Origin: JAHFKM01 sp035655455
GTDB lineage: Archaea > Nanobdellota > Nanobdellia > SCGC-AAA011-G17 > GW2011-AR18
DNA length: 37,072 bases
Reading direction: 5' to 3'
Assembly: GCA_035655455.1 (NCBI GenBank)
Contig: DASRUL010000038.1
Location: 1-37,072 of the forward strand
Numbering within the stretch: the stretch's first letter is position 1; every line of letters starts with the position of its first letter. Positions 30,928-37,072 of this stretch are shown piece after piece. A program made the position numbers and the translations under genes. The notes under the pieces are model-generated. The model worked only from the letters and a program-made list of their open reading frames with translations. It searched no databases and was not told the DNA's origin.

Positions 30928-30937
30928 TTTATATAAA
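30928..30937 (-). promoter_or_regulatory. TATA box of the second pilus-like operon
   Basis: On the minus strand TTTATATAAA lies about 40 bases before the ATG at 30891, leaving a short leader that contains a GAGGAAGG ribosome-binding element; leader plus SD contrasts with the leaderless genes nearby. Confidence 0.55.
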
Positions 30938-30989
30938 CATTTCGGAAGAATATGCGCCCTTGCGACATCAACGACAAACGCGCGCAACA

Positions 30990-30998
30990 CTTATAAAC
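30990..30998 (+). promoter_or_regulatory. TATA box of the radA operon
   Basis: CTTATAAAC lies about 30 bases before the small ORF at 31026 and about 120 before the 31114 gene. Confidence 0.45.
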
Positions 30999-31025
30999 GA
31001 CACAAACTTTTATGATGCAACCTCA

Positions 31026-31142
31026 ATGAAACAATCGAAGAGCGAGGCCCATTCCCTGTTCTTTTTGTTCTTTGAGGCAATGAAAAAAAACGCGAAAGCA
31101 AGAGGAAAAAATTATGACAAACAAACCCATAAAAAGTTATAG
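31026..31142 (+). CDS. possible 38-aa leader ORF
   Basis: A 38-aa basic ORF (MKQSKSEAHSLFFLFFEAMK and onward) whose ATG is about 10 bases after the start site predicted from the TATA box at 30990-30998. It overlaps the following gene by 29 bases in another frame. It could be a genuine microprotein or an upstream ORF that couples translation to the downstream gene; codon evidence is weak. Confidence 0.3.
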   Translation: MKQSKSEAHSLFFLFFEAMKKNAKARGKNYDKQTHKKL

Positions 31143-31371
31143 AGCAGGAAACCTCCAGGCAGCAATCTGGTTTAATGAACGGCAGGTGAAAGACGCGATC
31201 GTCGGCTTCAAAACCGCAAGCCTCCGCCGCTCCTGGAAAGACAAGGACAAGGATATTTGGAGAGAAGAAACACTCAACTTGAGAAAACAGGATCTGCCAA
31301 AACTCGCAGTACTCCTCGCCAAACTCCAAGAAGACTTGTTTCTCAATGAGGAGGAGGAAGACAATGAATAA
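31114..31371 (+). CDS. small conserved protein co-transcribed with radA
   Basis: An 85-aa soluble protein. The pattern SYRAGNLQAAIWFNE, then KTASLRRSWKDKDKDIWREE and DLPKLAVLLAKLQEDL resembles a widespread class of small proteins found beside single-stranded DNA-handling genes; I cannot name the family with certainty. It has an acidic tail (EEEEDNE). A GAGG element precedes the ATG, and its last 8 bases overlap radA, so it probably works with RadA, for example as a DNA- or protein-binding accessory. That is inference from position. Confidence 0.75.
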   Translation: MTNKPIKSYRAGNLQAAIWFNERQVKDAIVGFKTASLRRSWKDKDKDIWREETLNLRKQDLPKLAVLLAKLQEDLFLNEEEEDNE

Positions 31372-32314
31372 AGAAAGTTCCATCCAAGACCTTCCAGGAG
31401 TCGGACCAGCAACCGCAGAAAAACTCAAAGAAGCAGGATTCGACACCTTACTAAGCTTAGCTGTCGCCTCGCCAGGAGAACTTGTCGAAGCAGGGGGCCT
31501 CACGGAAGCAACAGCACGAAAAGTCATCCAAGCAGCAAGAAAATCCATGAACATGGGCTTTGAATCCGGAGAAGAGCTGTTAGAAAAGAGGAAGAACATC
31601 CTCAGAATTACCCTCGGATCAAAAGCGTTTGATGACTTGTTAGGCGGAGGATTTGAATCTGGAGGCATCACGGAGTGCTTTGGAGAATACGGCACGAGCA
31701 AGACACAAATCGGACACCAACTCGCGGTAAACGTGCAGCTGCCAAAAGAGCAAGGAGGCGCAGAAGGAATCTGTGTCTATATTGACAGCGAAGGCGCTTT
31801 CAGACCAGAAAGAATAAAACAAATGGCACAAGCGAAAGGCATCGATCCTCTCCACGCTTTGAGAAACATCAAAGTGGCAAGAGCGTTCAACAGCGACCAT
31901 CAAATGCTGCTGGCTGAAAAGGTAGAAGACCTCATCAAGAACGACGGCCTTCCTGTCAGACTGTTAGTTGTTGACTCCTTGATGTCGCATTTTAGGGCGG
32001 ACTTTTCTGGGAGGGGGATGCTGGCAGACAGGCAACAAAAAGTCAACAAACACATGCATACTTTGATGAGAATTGCGAACGCGTATAATATTGTCGTGTA
32101 CGTGACGAACCAAGTGATGGCAAAGCCAGACACATTTTTTGGGGACCCAACCGCGGCAATCGGGGGCCACATCGTCGGGCACAACAGTCAAACACGGCTT
32201 TACCTAAGAAAAGGAAAGAAAGGAACAAGGGTCGCAAAACTTATTGACAGCCCTCACCTTCCAGATGGAGAAGCAGTGTTCAACGTGGAGGAAGGAGGGA
32301 TTGTTGACGTGTAA
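31364..32314 (+). CDS. radA: DNA repair and recombination protein RadA
   Basis: A 316-aa archaeal recombinase that forms filaments on single-stranded DNA and drives strand exchange. Helix-hairpin-helix DLPGVGPATAEKL is at residues 9-21; Walker B LLVVDS is at 200-205; GRGMLADRQQKVNKHMH, VTNQV and GGHIVGHNS follow in family order. The Walker A segment reads GEYGTSKT (107-114): the glycine before the catalytic lysine, nearly invariant as GKT, is Ser112. The ATG at 31364 is preceded by a strong GAGGAGGA ribosome-binding element; the open frame from 31346 would translate it. In one operon with the 85-aa gene. Confidence 0.96.
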   Translation: MNKESSIQDLPGVGPATAEKLKEAGFDTLLSLAVASPGELVEAGGLTEATARKVIQAARKSMNMGFESGEELLEKRKNILRITLGSKAFDDLLGGGFESGGITECFGEYGTSKTQIGHQLAVNVQLPKEQGGAEGICVYIDSEGAFRPERIKQMAQAKGIDPLHALRNIKVARAFNSDHQMLLAEKVEDLIKNDGLPVRLLVVDSLMSHFRADFSGRGMLADRQQKVNKHMHTLMRIANAYNIVVYVTNQVMAKPDTFFGDPTAAIGGHIVGHNSQTRLYLRKGKKGTRVAKLIDSPHLPDGEAVFNVEEGGIVDV

Positions 32315-32362
32315 ACGTCACCATTTTTCTTTTTTATTTTGGATGGATTTTTGAAAGAAAGG

Positions 32363-32370
32363 TTTTTATA
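32363..32370 (+). promoter_or_regulatory. TATA box before the Tat-signal protein gene
   Basis: TTTTTATA lies about 25 bases before the ATG at 32392, fitting a leaderless transcript. Confidence 0.5.
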
Positions 32371-32391
32371 GAGCTGGGATAAAATCAGGGT

Positions 32392-32901
32392 ATGATTTCA
32401 AGAAGGTCTTTCTTAAAAGGGGCTGCTGCTTTTGCAGCTGGTCTTTCTGCTCGTTCTGCATTTGCGTCTAAAGAAGAGAAAACGCCCTTTGTTAAGGCTT
32501 TAGAGTCTCATCCTGAAAATATTCCTAAACTTAGAACATTGATGGGCGCAGAGTTGGATAAAATGGAGAATTTTCTTTCAGAAATAGGTGGTCCGGATAA
32601 AGGGAAAAGAATTGTTATGGTAAGAGAGATTAGTGAGTTGTATATTCGATTAAAAATTTTAGAAAGAAGATATAAATCTAATGCTGTAACTGATAAACAA
32701 GTTTATTGTGAGGACGTTTATTTTGTAAACAAATGGTCTTCACTATTAGGGCCGTTCGGAGAAGGTTATTTCATGCGCCTATTCGGTAAGAAAGGGTTTA
32801 AAGAGCTCGTTGTGAGAGTAATCAACGTAGAAAAAAGGTTATCAATCATGGGGGAAACGTATAAATTTAATTGTGGGGAGAAGGGTGAGCCTCTTTCTTA
32901 A
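32392..32901 (+). CDS. secreted protein with twin-arginine signal peptide
   Basis: A 169-aa protein beginning MISRRSFLKGAAAFAAGLSA: the RRSFLK Tat motif, a weakly hydrophobic alanine-rich core and a likely cleavage site after ASARSAFA (about residue 25). The mature 144 residues are helical, soluble and rich in charged residues, with two cysteines (QVYCED and FNCGEK); no family or cofactor motif is recognised. The Tat route implies export as a folded protein. Its coding strand is G/T-rich, unlike radA upstream and carS nearby, suggesting recent arrival or local inversion. Confidence 0.8.
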   Translation: MISRRSFLKGAAAFAAGLSARSAFASKEEKTPFVKALESHPENIPKLRTLMGAELDKMENFLSEIGGPDKGKRIVMVREISELYIRLKILERRYKSNAVTDKQVYCEDVYFVNKWSSLLGPFGEGYFMRLFGKKGFKELVVRVINVEKRLSIMGETYKFNCGEKGEPLS

Positions 32902-32908
32902 AGTAGTC

Positions 32909-33448
32909 TTACCATTTTTTATTTTCTATTTTAAAAAAATATCCAATTCTTTTAATGATTAAGTGAAAGAAAAAACTCACAACAAGCGCCAAGAAAAAAA
33001 CAGGAACCGTAACGTTGTAAAGAGGAAGAAGGAAGATCATCACGCCAACAGGGCCAACAAACTGGTCAAGAGGAACCAAGCTTTGCCCTGGACTCACATT
33101 AATCCTTCGCTTGATAAAACTTCCAACTGCGTCCCCAACAATCGCCCCCAACCCTATCAAGAAACCATAGAGAAGAACATTGCTTTTTGTAATTGGAAAG
33201 AGCATAAACTGCTGAAAGAAGGAAAATTCAGCGAGAAACAACTGAAGCAGACTTCCAAAAATCCCACCAATGATTCCAAAAATAAGCCCCCTCCACGTCT
33301 TGTGATCGCCAAGAACCCTCTTTCCGAACAAAGCCTTATAACTATCCAAAGGATACGCTAATCCCTTAAAATAGTTCTTGACAAGAACAGGAGCCATGTT
33401 CGCAAACGCGTATGGAACAAGAAAGTAGATAACTTTGAAAATAATCAT
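32909..33448 (-). CDS. carS: CDP-2,3-bis-(O-geranylgeranyl)-sn-glycerol synthase (CarS)
   Basis: A 179-aa integral membrane enzyme of the archaeal lipid pathway: it transfers CTP onto the unsaturated archaetidic acid to give CDP-archaeol, the branch point for polar lipid head groups. The family pattern is clear: YAFANMAPVLVK at about residues 13-24, LGDHKTWRGLIFGIIGG at 46-62, GAIVGDAVGSFIKRR at 101-115 and SPGQSLVPLDQ at 119-129. Its presence suggests this lineage completes at least part of its own lipid synthesis. TATA box (GAATATAAAT on this strand, 33471-33480) is 25 bases upstream. Confidence 0.93.
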   Translation of the reverse strand: MIIFKVIYFLVPYAFANMAPVLVKNYFKGLAYPLDSYKALFGKRVLGDHKTWRGLIFGIIGGIFGSLLQLFLAEFSFFQQFMLFPITKSNVLLYGFLIGLGAIVGDAVGSFIKRRINVSPGQSLVPLDQFVGPVGVMIFLLPLYNVTVPVFFLALVVSFFFHLIIKRIGYFFKIENKKW

Positions 33449-33518
33449 GCTTTTTTTCCCGGAAACAGGATTTATATTCTTTTGCAGCGCTCTAGAAAAG
33501 TCTGAATATAATTAGGAA

Positions 33519-33791
33519 CTACTCTAACCCGTAAGACTCCAAAAAAGCTTTTATCACCTTATACTCCTCAAGATATTTGTACCCCTTTTCAGTCAAACTA
33601 TATCTCTTCTTGTTCTTTATCATTGTTGCTCTCATAAAGTCACGCTCAATCAACTCCTTTAAGTATTCAGTCAACATCTGATGCGATAAGTTCGATTTGT
33701 ACAAAATATGCGTCGGCTTCACTTCACCCCGGCTTCTCACCGTCTCAAGAACCGAATGAATAATCTCAAGCCTGTCCCTCTTCTTTGTCAT
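33519..33791 (-). CDS. winged helix-turn-helix transcription regulator
   Basis: A 90-aa protein (MTKKRDRLEIIHSVLETVRS and onward) with the archaeal wHTH layout: recognition region KPTHILYKSNLSHQMLTEYL, then KNKKRYSLTEKGYKYLEEY as the wing and C-terminal helix. It resembles small SSO10a/HTH_45-type DNA-binding proteins. The frame is open to 33905, but the ATG at 33791 overlaps the stop of the upstream 7TM gene as ATGA, so translation is coupled. The regulated genes are not evident; autoregulation or membrane-linked sensing with the 7TM protein is plausible. Confidence 0.85.
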   Translation of the reverse strand: MTKKRDRLEIIHSVLETVRSRGEVKPTHILYKSNLSHQMLTEYLKELIERDFMRATMIKNKKRYSLTEKGYKYLEEYKVIKAFLESYGLE

Positions 33792-34456
33792 GGTCTCCTC
33801 ACAAGCGTGTAGTTCCAGAAAATCAAGCCAAACCCAGACAAGTGAAGCATGCTCCCGAGAATATAGAACAATGGAGAGTAAGGAATAAAAAGAAGCCCGA
33901 TCCACCCAAGCGTCAAAATAAAGAACGCAACGGCAATTATCAACGTCATCTTCTCCTTTTTGTGCGAATAATTATCCACAAAGTGCCACGTGAGCAGCGC
34001 GAGATAAATCGTAGAAAGAAGGAAGAACGCATACATCACATTCTTACTCAACAACAGCATTACCCCTGACACGATCAACAGCAGCGCGAGAATCTTCGGC
34101 TCCCGCGTTTTCAACGTCACATACACCAACAATGCCAGCCCTACTGTCATCAAAACAAGATGCAGACCTATTCCAAGATGACTTAAGACGTTCAGGCTCT
34201 GCAACTGCAAATTGTCACAAATCCCATTCTTCGCCCTCACATACACAAACAGGTTGAGGATCGCCTGCGTCAAATAAGAAAGCGCAATCAACAAGAAACC
34301 AACACCAAACAACCTCACATTTTTTGAATAAGTTTTCAGATAAATACTCAACGAAAACCCAGCAATAAGAAGAGACGCCAACATGAAGAGAAAACTAAAA
34401 AGAACGCTATATCCTAAAAACCAAGGAGGCGAAAGGCACGCGTAATAGACAACCAT
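33788..34456 (-). CDS. seven-TM membrane protein coupled to a wHTH regulator
   Basis: A 222-aa protein with seven predicted hydrophobic helices and short loops; a possible disulfide pair lies in KNGICDN near the third loop. The topology resembles sensory 7TM proteins, but there is no retinal-binding lysine motif in the last helix and no known family is recognised. It is the first gene of a two-gene operon with the winged-helix regulator, so it may sense a membrane or external signal and act through it; this is inference. TATA (TTTTTAAACC on this strand, 34476-34485) at leaderless distance. Confidence 0.8.
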   Translation of the reverse strand: MVVYYACLSPPWFLGYSVLFSFLFMLASLLIAGFSLSIYLKTYSKNVRLFGVGFLLIALSYLTQAILNLFVYVRAKNGICDNLQLQSLNVLSHLGIGLHLVLMTVGLALLVYVTLKTREPKILALLLIVSGVMLLLSKNVMYAFFLLSTIYLALLTWHFVDNYSHKKEKMTLIIAVAFFILTLGWIGLLFIPYSPLFYILGSMLHLSGFGLIFWNYTLVRRP

Positions 34457-34475
34457 CTCTTCATTTTTTGAGATT

Positions 34476-34530
34476 GGTTTAAAAACTTTATGAAAGACTC
34501 ATCTTGAGGCAGCCTTAACAGGATATATAA
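34476..34530. promoter_or_regulatory. divergent TATA boxes of the 7TM operon and the 34558 gene
   Basis: The minus-strand TATA lies at 34476-34485. The plus-strand GATATATAA (34522-34530) lies about 30 bases before the ATG at 34558. Confidence 0.5.
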
Positions 34531-34557
34531 ACTCGCTCTTGCAAATCCTCTCTGGAG

Positions 34558-34824
34558 ATGGAAGAAATGATCCTTGAAGAAAAAGAATCCTTTGAGAAAA
34601 AAAAGTGGGGTCCTGAAGGAGATGCGTTCGAAGAAGCCCTTCCCTTCATTGGCGAAGGGGGGTATGAAGAGATCGTGCTCGAAGTGGACGCGAAAAAGAA
34701 AACCCTGATCATCAAACGCGGAGGCCTCATCACTATTCTCGGCCTCTCAGGACCAATGACCGTGAACCTCACCAAGATGCTTGAAGACCCCTCACTCGGC
34801 ACGAGAAAAATCATTTCACAATAG
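34558..34824 (+). CDS. small acidic protein of unknown function
   Basis: An 88-aa soluble protein (MEEMILEEKESFEKKKWGPE and onward) with an acidic N-terminus and a beta-like C-terminal half (IVLEVDAKKKTLIIKRGGLI). No family recognised. It has a clear TATA box and leaderless spacing. Its 3' end overlaps the convergent glycosyltransferase gene by 14 bases. Confidence 0.65.
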   Translation: MEEMILEEKESFEKKKWGPEGDAFEEALPFIGEGGYEEIVLEVDAKKKTLIIKRGGLITILGLSGPMTVNLTKMLEDPSLGTRKIISQ

Positions 34825-35857
34825 CATTAACAATACGCTCGATCATTTCAAGGCTTCCTTCATTCTCCCACCTTTGAAGCCCCGCGTAAGCATTTGCGTC
34901 ACATCTTCTCATAAACTCAACAAGATTCCCAAGCGTCAAATCCTCATAACATTCACCAAGGTTGCGCTGCTTAATATAGATGCCGTTCAAAACCTGCTCA
35001 AAATGCCTTTTAATCGGAACAACAAGCAATGGTTTCTGAAGATACAACGCCTCACTCAACAAGGTAAAGCCGCCGTTCGCGATCACAGCCTTCGCGCCAG
35101 CCAAATCATTGAAGAAGCCCTTTCCATCATCAAACTTCCTGAACTCAAGATTTTTTTCCTTCTTATTCAAGTCAAACCCATAAATCACAAAACGATGATT
35201 AACTTTTTTGAGCAATTTCAAAAGCCCTTTGTATGTCGCCGTAGACTGATACACAAAAATATACTCTCCCCTCGCCTGGCTCAAATGAACAATCTCCTCG
35301 CGCAAGAGCGGAGGAATCAGCGTCGCATTCGCTTTCCTCCTCAACCTCAAACCGGGAAACGCGACAACAATATTGTGAGCAGCTTTCCTCGTCGCAAGCG
35401 TCACCACCAGCAACGCCTTCACATAATTCAGCACGTACTTTTTTGGAAAGGAGTATTCTCCATAAAGAAGAAAGTGCTGGTTGTCTATTGTGATTAGAGG
35501 AATCTTCTTTAAACGAGCAAGATGCATTGCATACGTTTCCATGTCAGAAATAACAAGATCCGGCTTAAACGCATCAATCTTCTTTCGCGTTGTTTCAAGC
35601 ATACCTGCTGTTCCTGGATTCAGCTTGAGAAGATTCTTGAAAAAAGTTTTAAGATTAAGAAGAGTATTATCCTTGAACACAAACTCAAACCCCTCAACCC
35701 GCAACATCTTAGGATAATACTCCCTCAGATAATTATAAGCGTGATGACTGCCCATCACCATCACCTCATGATTCTTCCTGAGCAAGTCTATAACAACCCT
35801 GCTTCTGATCGCGTGCCCGACACCGATACCGCACACCGCATAGAGTATTTTAGCCAT
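34811..35857 (-). CDS. MJ1255-like glycosyltransferase (GT-B fold)
   Basis: A 348-aa protein beginning MAKILYAVCGIGVGHAIRSR, the glycine-rich GxGxGH nucleotide-binding opening of MurG/GT28-like glycosyltransferases, and matching the archaeal MJ1255-type family throughout its length. The C-terminal half carries ANGGFTLLSEALYLQKPLLV (about residues 260-279), the donor-binding loop of GT-B enzymes. It would move a sugar from a nucleotide-sugar onto a lipid or glycan acceptor in cell-surface synthesis; the substrate is unknown. The frame is open to 36070, but that overlaps the divergent zinc-ribbon gene and its promoter, so the ATG at 35857 is chosen. Confidence 0.88.
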   Translation of the reverse strand: MAKILYAVCGIGVGHAIRSRVVIDLLRKNHEVMVMGSHHAYNYLREYYPKMLRVEGFEFVFKDNTLLNLKTFFKNLLKLNPGTAGMLETTRKKIDAFKPDLVISDMETYAMHLARLKKIPLITIDNQHFLLYGEYSFPKKYVLNYVKALLVVTLATRKAAHNIVVAFPGLRLRRKANATLIPPLLREEIVHLSQARGEYIFVYQSTATYKGLLKLLKKVNHRFVIYGFDLNKKEKNLEFRKFDDGKGFFNDLAGAKAVIANGGFTLLSEALYLQKPLLVVPIKRHFEQVLNGIYIKQRNLGECYEDLTLGNLVEFMRRCDANAYAGLQRWENEGSLEMIERIVNAIVK

Positions 35858-35911
35858 GATCCTACAAACGAACGAGAAAAGACAGTCATTACTCCCTTCA
35901 GATGCAAAACC

Positions 35912-35920
35912 TTTATAAAT
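35912..35920. promoter_or_regulatory. TATA box of the zinc-ribbon/EF-1beta operon
   Basis: TTTATAAAT lies about 25 bases before the ATG at 35943. Read on the other strand it could also serve the glycosyltransferase with a leader of about 30 bases. Confidence 0.5.
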
Positions 35921-35942
35921 ATTGCGCAGATCAGCGCTCTTT

Positions 35943-36116
35943 ATGACAAGAGAAACCTTCTGCTCTTCCTGCAACATCAAAATCACAAACCTTGCAGGAT
36001 CAGTAAAATTCTTGTGCCCCTCCTGCGGCAACGCTGAAATCGTGAGATGCCCCCACTGCAGAAAAATCACAACAAGCTACACCTGCCCTTCTTGCGAATT
36101 CACCGGCCCAAACTAA
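35943..36116 (+). CDS. zinc-ribbon RNA-binding protein partner of aEF-1beta
   Basis: A 57-aa protein with four CxxC pairs: CSSC, CPSC, CPHC and CPSC, making two zinc ribbons. It is the small archaeal zinc-ribbon protein (HVO_2753/DUF1610 type), thought to bind RNA and act in translation, that precedes the EF-1beta gene in many archaea. The ATG at 35943 fits the TATA box at leaderless distance; a longer reading from 35922 is not supported. The EF-1beta ATG follows 2 bases after its stop. Confidence 0.92.
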   Translation: MTRETFCSSCNIKITNLAGSVKFLCPSCGNAEIVRCPHCRKITTSYTCPSCEFTGPN

Positions 36117-36118
36117 CC

Positions 36119-36394
36119 ATGGCAAATGTCGTCGTCACTTTAAAAATCATGCCAGCATCACCTGAAAGCGACCTAAAAAAAATTCAAGAAGAAGCCAAGC
36201 GGATTATTACGAAACAAGGGGGGGAAGTAGGAAGAGAAGAAATTGAAGCTGTCGCTTTCGGCTTGAAAGCAGTAAAACTTATCTTTGTAAGGGACGAAGC
36301 AAGAGGCGGAACTGATGAAATCGAGCGCGAGCTTAGCGAACTCGAAAGTGTAGCAAGCGCAGAAGTCATAGATGTGCGGAGAGCCATCGGTTAA
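36119..36394 (+). CDS. ef1b: translation elongation factor 1-beta (aEF-1beta)
   Basis: A 91-aa guanine-nucleotide exchange factor that recharges aEF-1alpha with GTP. The start MANVVVTLKIMPASPESDLK, the middle VAFGLKAVKLIFVRDEARGG and the C-terminal SAEVIDVRRAIG match the archaeal family over its usual full length of about 90 residues. The longer frame from 36047 runs inside the zinc-ribbon gene and is rejected. It is the last gene of the two-gene translation operon. Confidence 0.94.
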   Translation: MANVVVTLKIMPASPESDLKKIQEEAKRIITKQGGEVGREEIEAVAFGLKAVKLIFVRDEARGGTDEIERELSELESVASAEVIDVRRAIG

Positions 36395-36573
36395 GCATGC
36401 CTTTTCATATCCGCCTCCTTACTAATTTCAAGAACGCGTTGCTTGTTTTTCCGAAAGGATTATTGTTGAGTGGGGCTGGAAAATGAGAGTTTGGTGTTTA
36501 GCGGTTGAAGGTTTTAAGCCTTTAAACAAGGAAGAGTTCGTATATGTGGTGTTAGGCGTAATTTAAGGCAACC
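36395..36573. other. short intergenic region before the toxin-antitoxin pair
   Basis: About 180 bases. A 27-codon open frame at 36484-36567 (MRVWCLAVEGFKPLNKEEFV and onward) could be a decayed fragment; there is no promoter match. I see no RNA gene. Confidence 0.35.
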
Positions 36574-36837
36574 TCAGTAGATATTATCATGATGATCATA
36601 ATCTAAAAGTCTGACTGTTTTATTTTCTTCTTTAATTTCGTAAGTTAAAACAAAAGATTTATCTATGTGCACTCTTCTTGAACCGTACATATCTCCACGT
36701 AATGGCTTAAAATGATATGGATTCTCAAGAATTTGCTCAACTTTTTTGTTTATAATCTCTAAATGTTTTTTGTTTTTCTTAGAAAGTTTTGCAAATTTTC
36801 TTTCTAGTTCTTCTGATATTTCTAGGTTATATTTCAT
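36574..36837 (-). CDS. RelE/ParE-type toxin
   Basis: An 87-aa basic protein (MKYNLEISEELERKFAKLSK and onward) with the RelE/ParE layout: two N-terminal helices, NPYHFKPLRGDMYGSRRVHI, then SFVLTYEIKEENKTVRLLDY and a DHHDNIY end, which supply the basic and aromatic residues of the ribosome-dependent RNase or gyrase-poison fold. It follows the antitoxin gene by 2 bases. Plasmid-like mobility and A/T-rich coding contrast with the neighbouring translation operon. Confidence 0.85.
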   Translation of the reverse strand: MKYNLEISEELERKFAKLSKKNKKHLEIINKKVEQILENPYHFKPLRGDMYGSRRVHIDKSFVLTYEIKEENKTVRLLDYDHHDNIY

Positions 36838-36839
36838 AT

Positions 36840-37061
36840 TTATAACCCATATCTTTCCGCGAAGTTACTAACTTTTACAAATTTCCCCTTCCTGATTCTA
36901 TTGAGTTTTTCTAAATATTCTTTCTTAGCTTCTGGTTCTTGTTCTATCATAGATTCCATAAATAGTTCAACCTGCTTACTCATATTTATTCCATTTTCTT
37001 TACAAAAACTAGAAAATTTGCTGTATACTTCTTCTCCAACGCTAAATGTTTTCATTACCAT
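36840..37061 (-). CDS. ribbon-helix-helix-type antitoxin
   Basis: A 73-aa protein: MKTFSVGEEVYSKFSSFCKE and the following NGINMSKQVELFMESMI form a short DNA-binding N-terminus, and the charged C-terminal half would wrap the toxin. Two ATGs (37061 and 37055) are possible, preceded by a GGAGG element. It likely autoregulates the pair. The gene is complete, but its promoter lies beyond the window end. Confidence 0.8.
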   Translation of the reverse strand: MVMKTFSVGEEVYSKFSSFCKENGINMSKQVELFMESMIEQEPEAKKEYLEKLNRIRKGKFVKVSNFAERYGL

Positions 37062-37072
37062 TTTGAGCCTCC

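Noticed and set aside
34811..36070. Longer start of the glycosyltransferase at 36070
   Set aside because: The extension would overlap the zinc-ribbon gene and both promoters, and the conserved family start is at 35857.
36484..36567. 27-codon plus-strand open frame
   Set aside because: Too short, no promoter or family; noted only as a possible decayed fragment.
36571..36581. Partial match CTCAGTAGA to the terminal repeat
   Set aside because: Only 9 bases match and they lie in the coding end of the toxin gene, so chance is likely.
37063..37072. GAGGCTCA (inverted) at the window end as a further repeat copy
   Set aside because: Only 8 bases match; the segment is explained as the GGAGG ribosome-binding element of the antitoxin.

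Overview
The window reads as a chromosomal piece of a small-genome archaeon, most likely a DPANN lineage of the Woesearchaeota/Pacearchaeota kind. Supporting this are archaeal TATA boxes about 25 bases before many start codons (leaderless transcripts), RadA, a zinc-finger RPA, an archaeal-type tryptophanyl-tRNA synthetase, aEF-1beta with its zinc-ribbon partner, the archaeal lipid gene carS, a presenilin-like protease and pilins with class III (KKG/KRG) signal peptides. The lineage is inferred from gene style, not from a marker phylogeny.

Layout. 1-191: short non-coding end with a 148-bp element bounded by a 16-bp inverted repeat. 192-3801: housekeeping and membrane genes (PEBP/YbhB, site-2 protease, TraB-like, PRC-barrel, small DMT-like transporter). 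3896-17660: a large surface-appendage or secretion locus. It holds three tandem paralogous membrane proteins, two overlapping coiled-coil genes on the minus strand, a VirB11/ArlI-type ATPase, a large double-T2SSF platform protein, and eleven membrane-anchored pilin-like proteins from 40 to 504 aa, chained by ATGA or similar overlaps. 17702-19145: RPA and a YdjM-like membrane hydrolase.

19146-22869 is an accessory island: a third copy of the terminal repeat, a long imperfect hairpin, a BRO-N/DinD-like protein, a small minus-strand gene, two tandem hairpins, a candidate structured RNA with its own TATA box, a 45-aa lysine-rich protein and a free-standing LAGLIDADG endonuclease. TrpRS follows (22866-23930), then a presenilin homologue (24008-24868).

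24937-30891 (minus strand) is a second, separate type IV pilus/Tad-like system: ATPase with an N-terminal membrane anchor, a 63-aa helical protein, two T2SSF proteins and two class III pilin-like proteins, all translationally coupled. 31026-32314 carries radA and its small partner. 32392-36394 holds a Tat-signal protein, carS, a 7TM/winged-helix operon, a small unknown, an MJ1255-like glycosyltransferase, a zinc-ribbon protein and aEF-1beta. The window ends in a RelE-type toxin-antitoxin pair.

The plus strand is G/T-rich to about 19 kb and A/C-rich from about 23 kb to 36 kb, whichever strand the genes are on. The switch falls in the accessory island and would fit a replication terminus or an inversion boundary. 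The most interesting features are the two side-by-side pilus-like systems, one with pilin-like microproteins and a triplicated membrane-protein family, and the candidate RNA plus lysine-rich peptide in the island.
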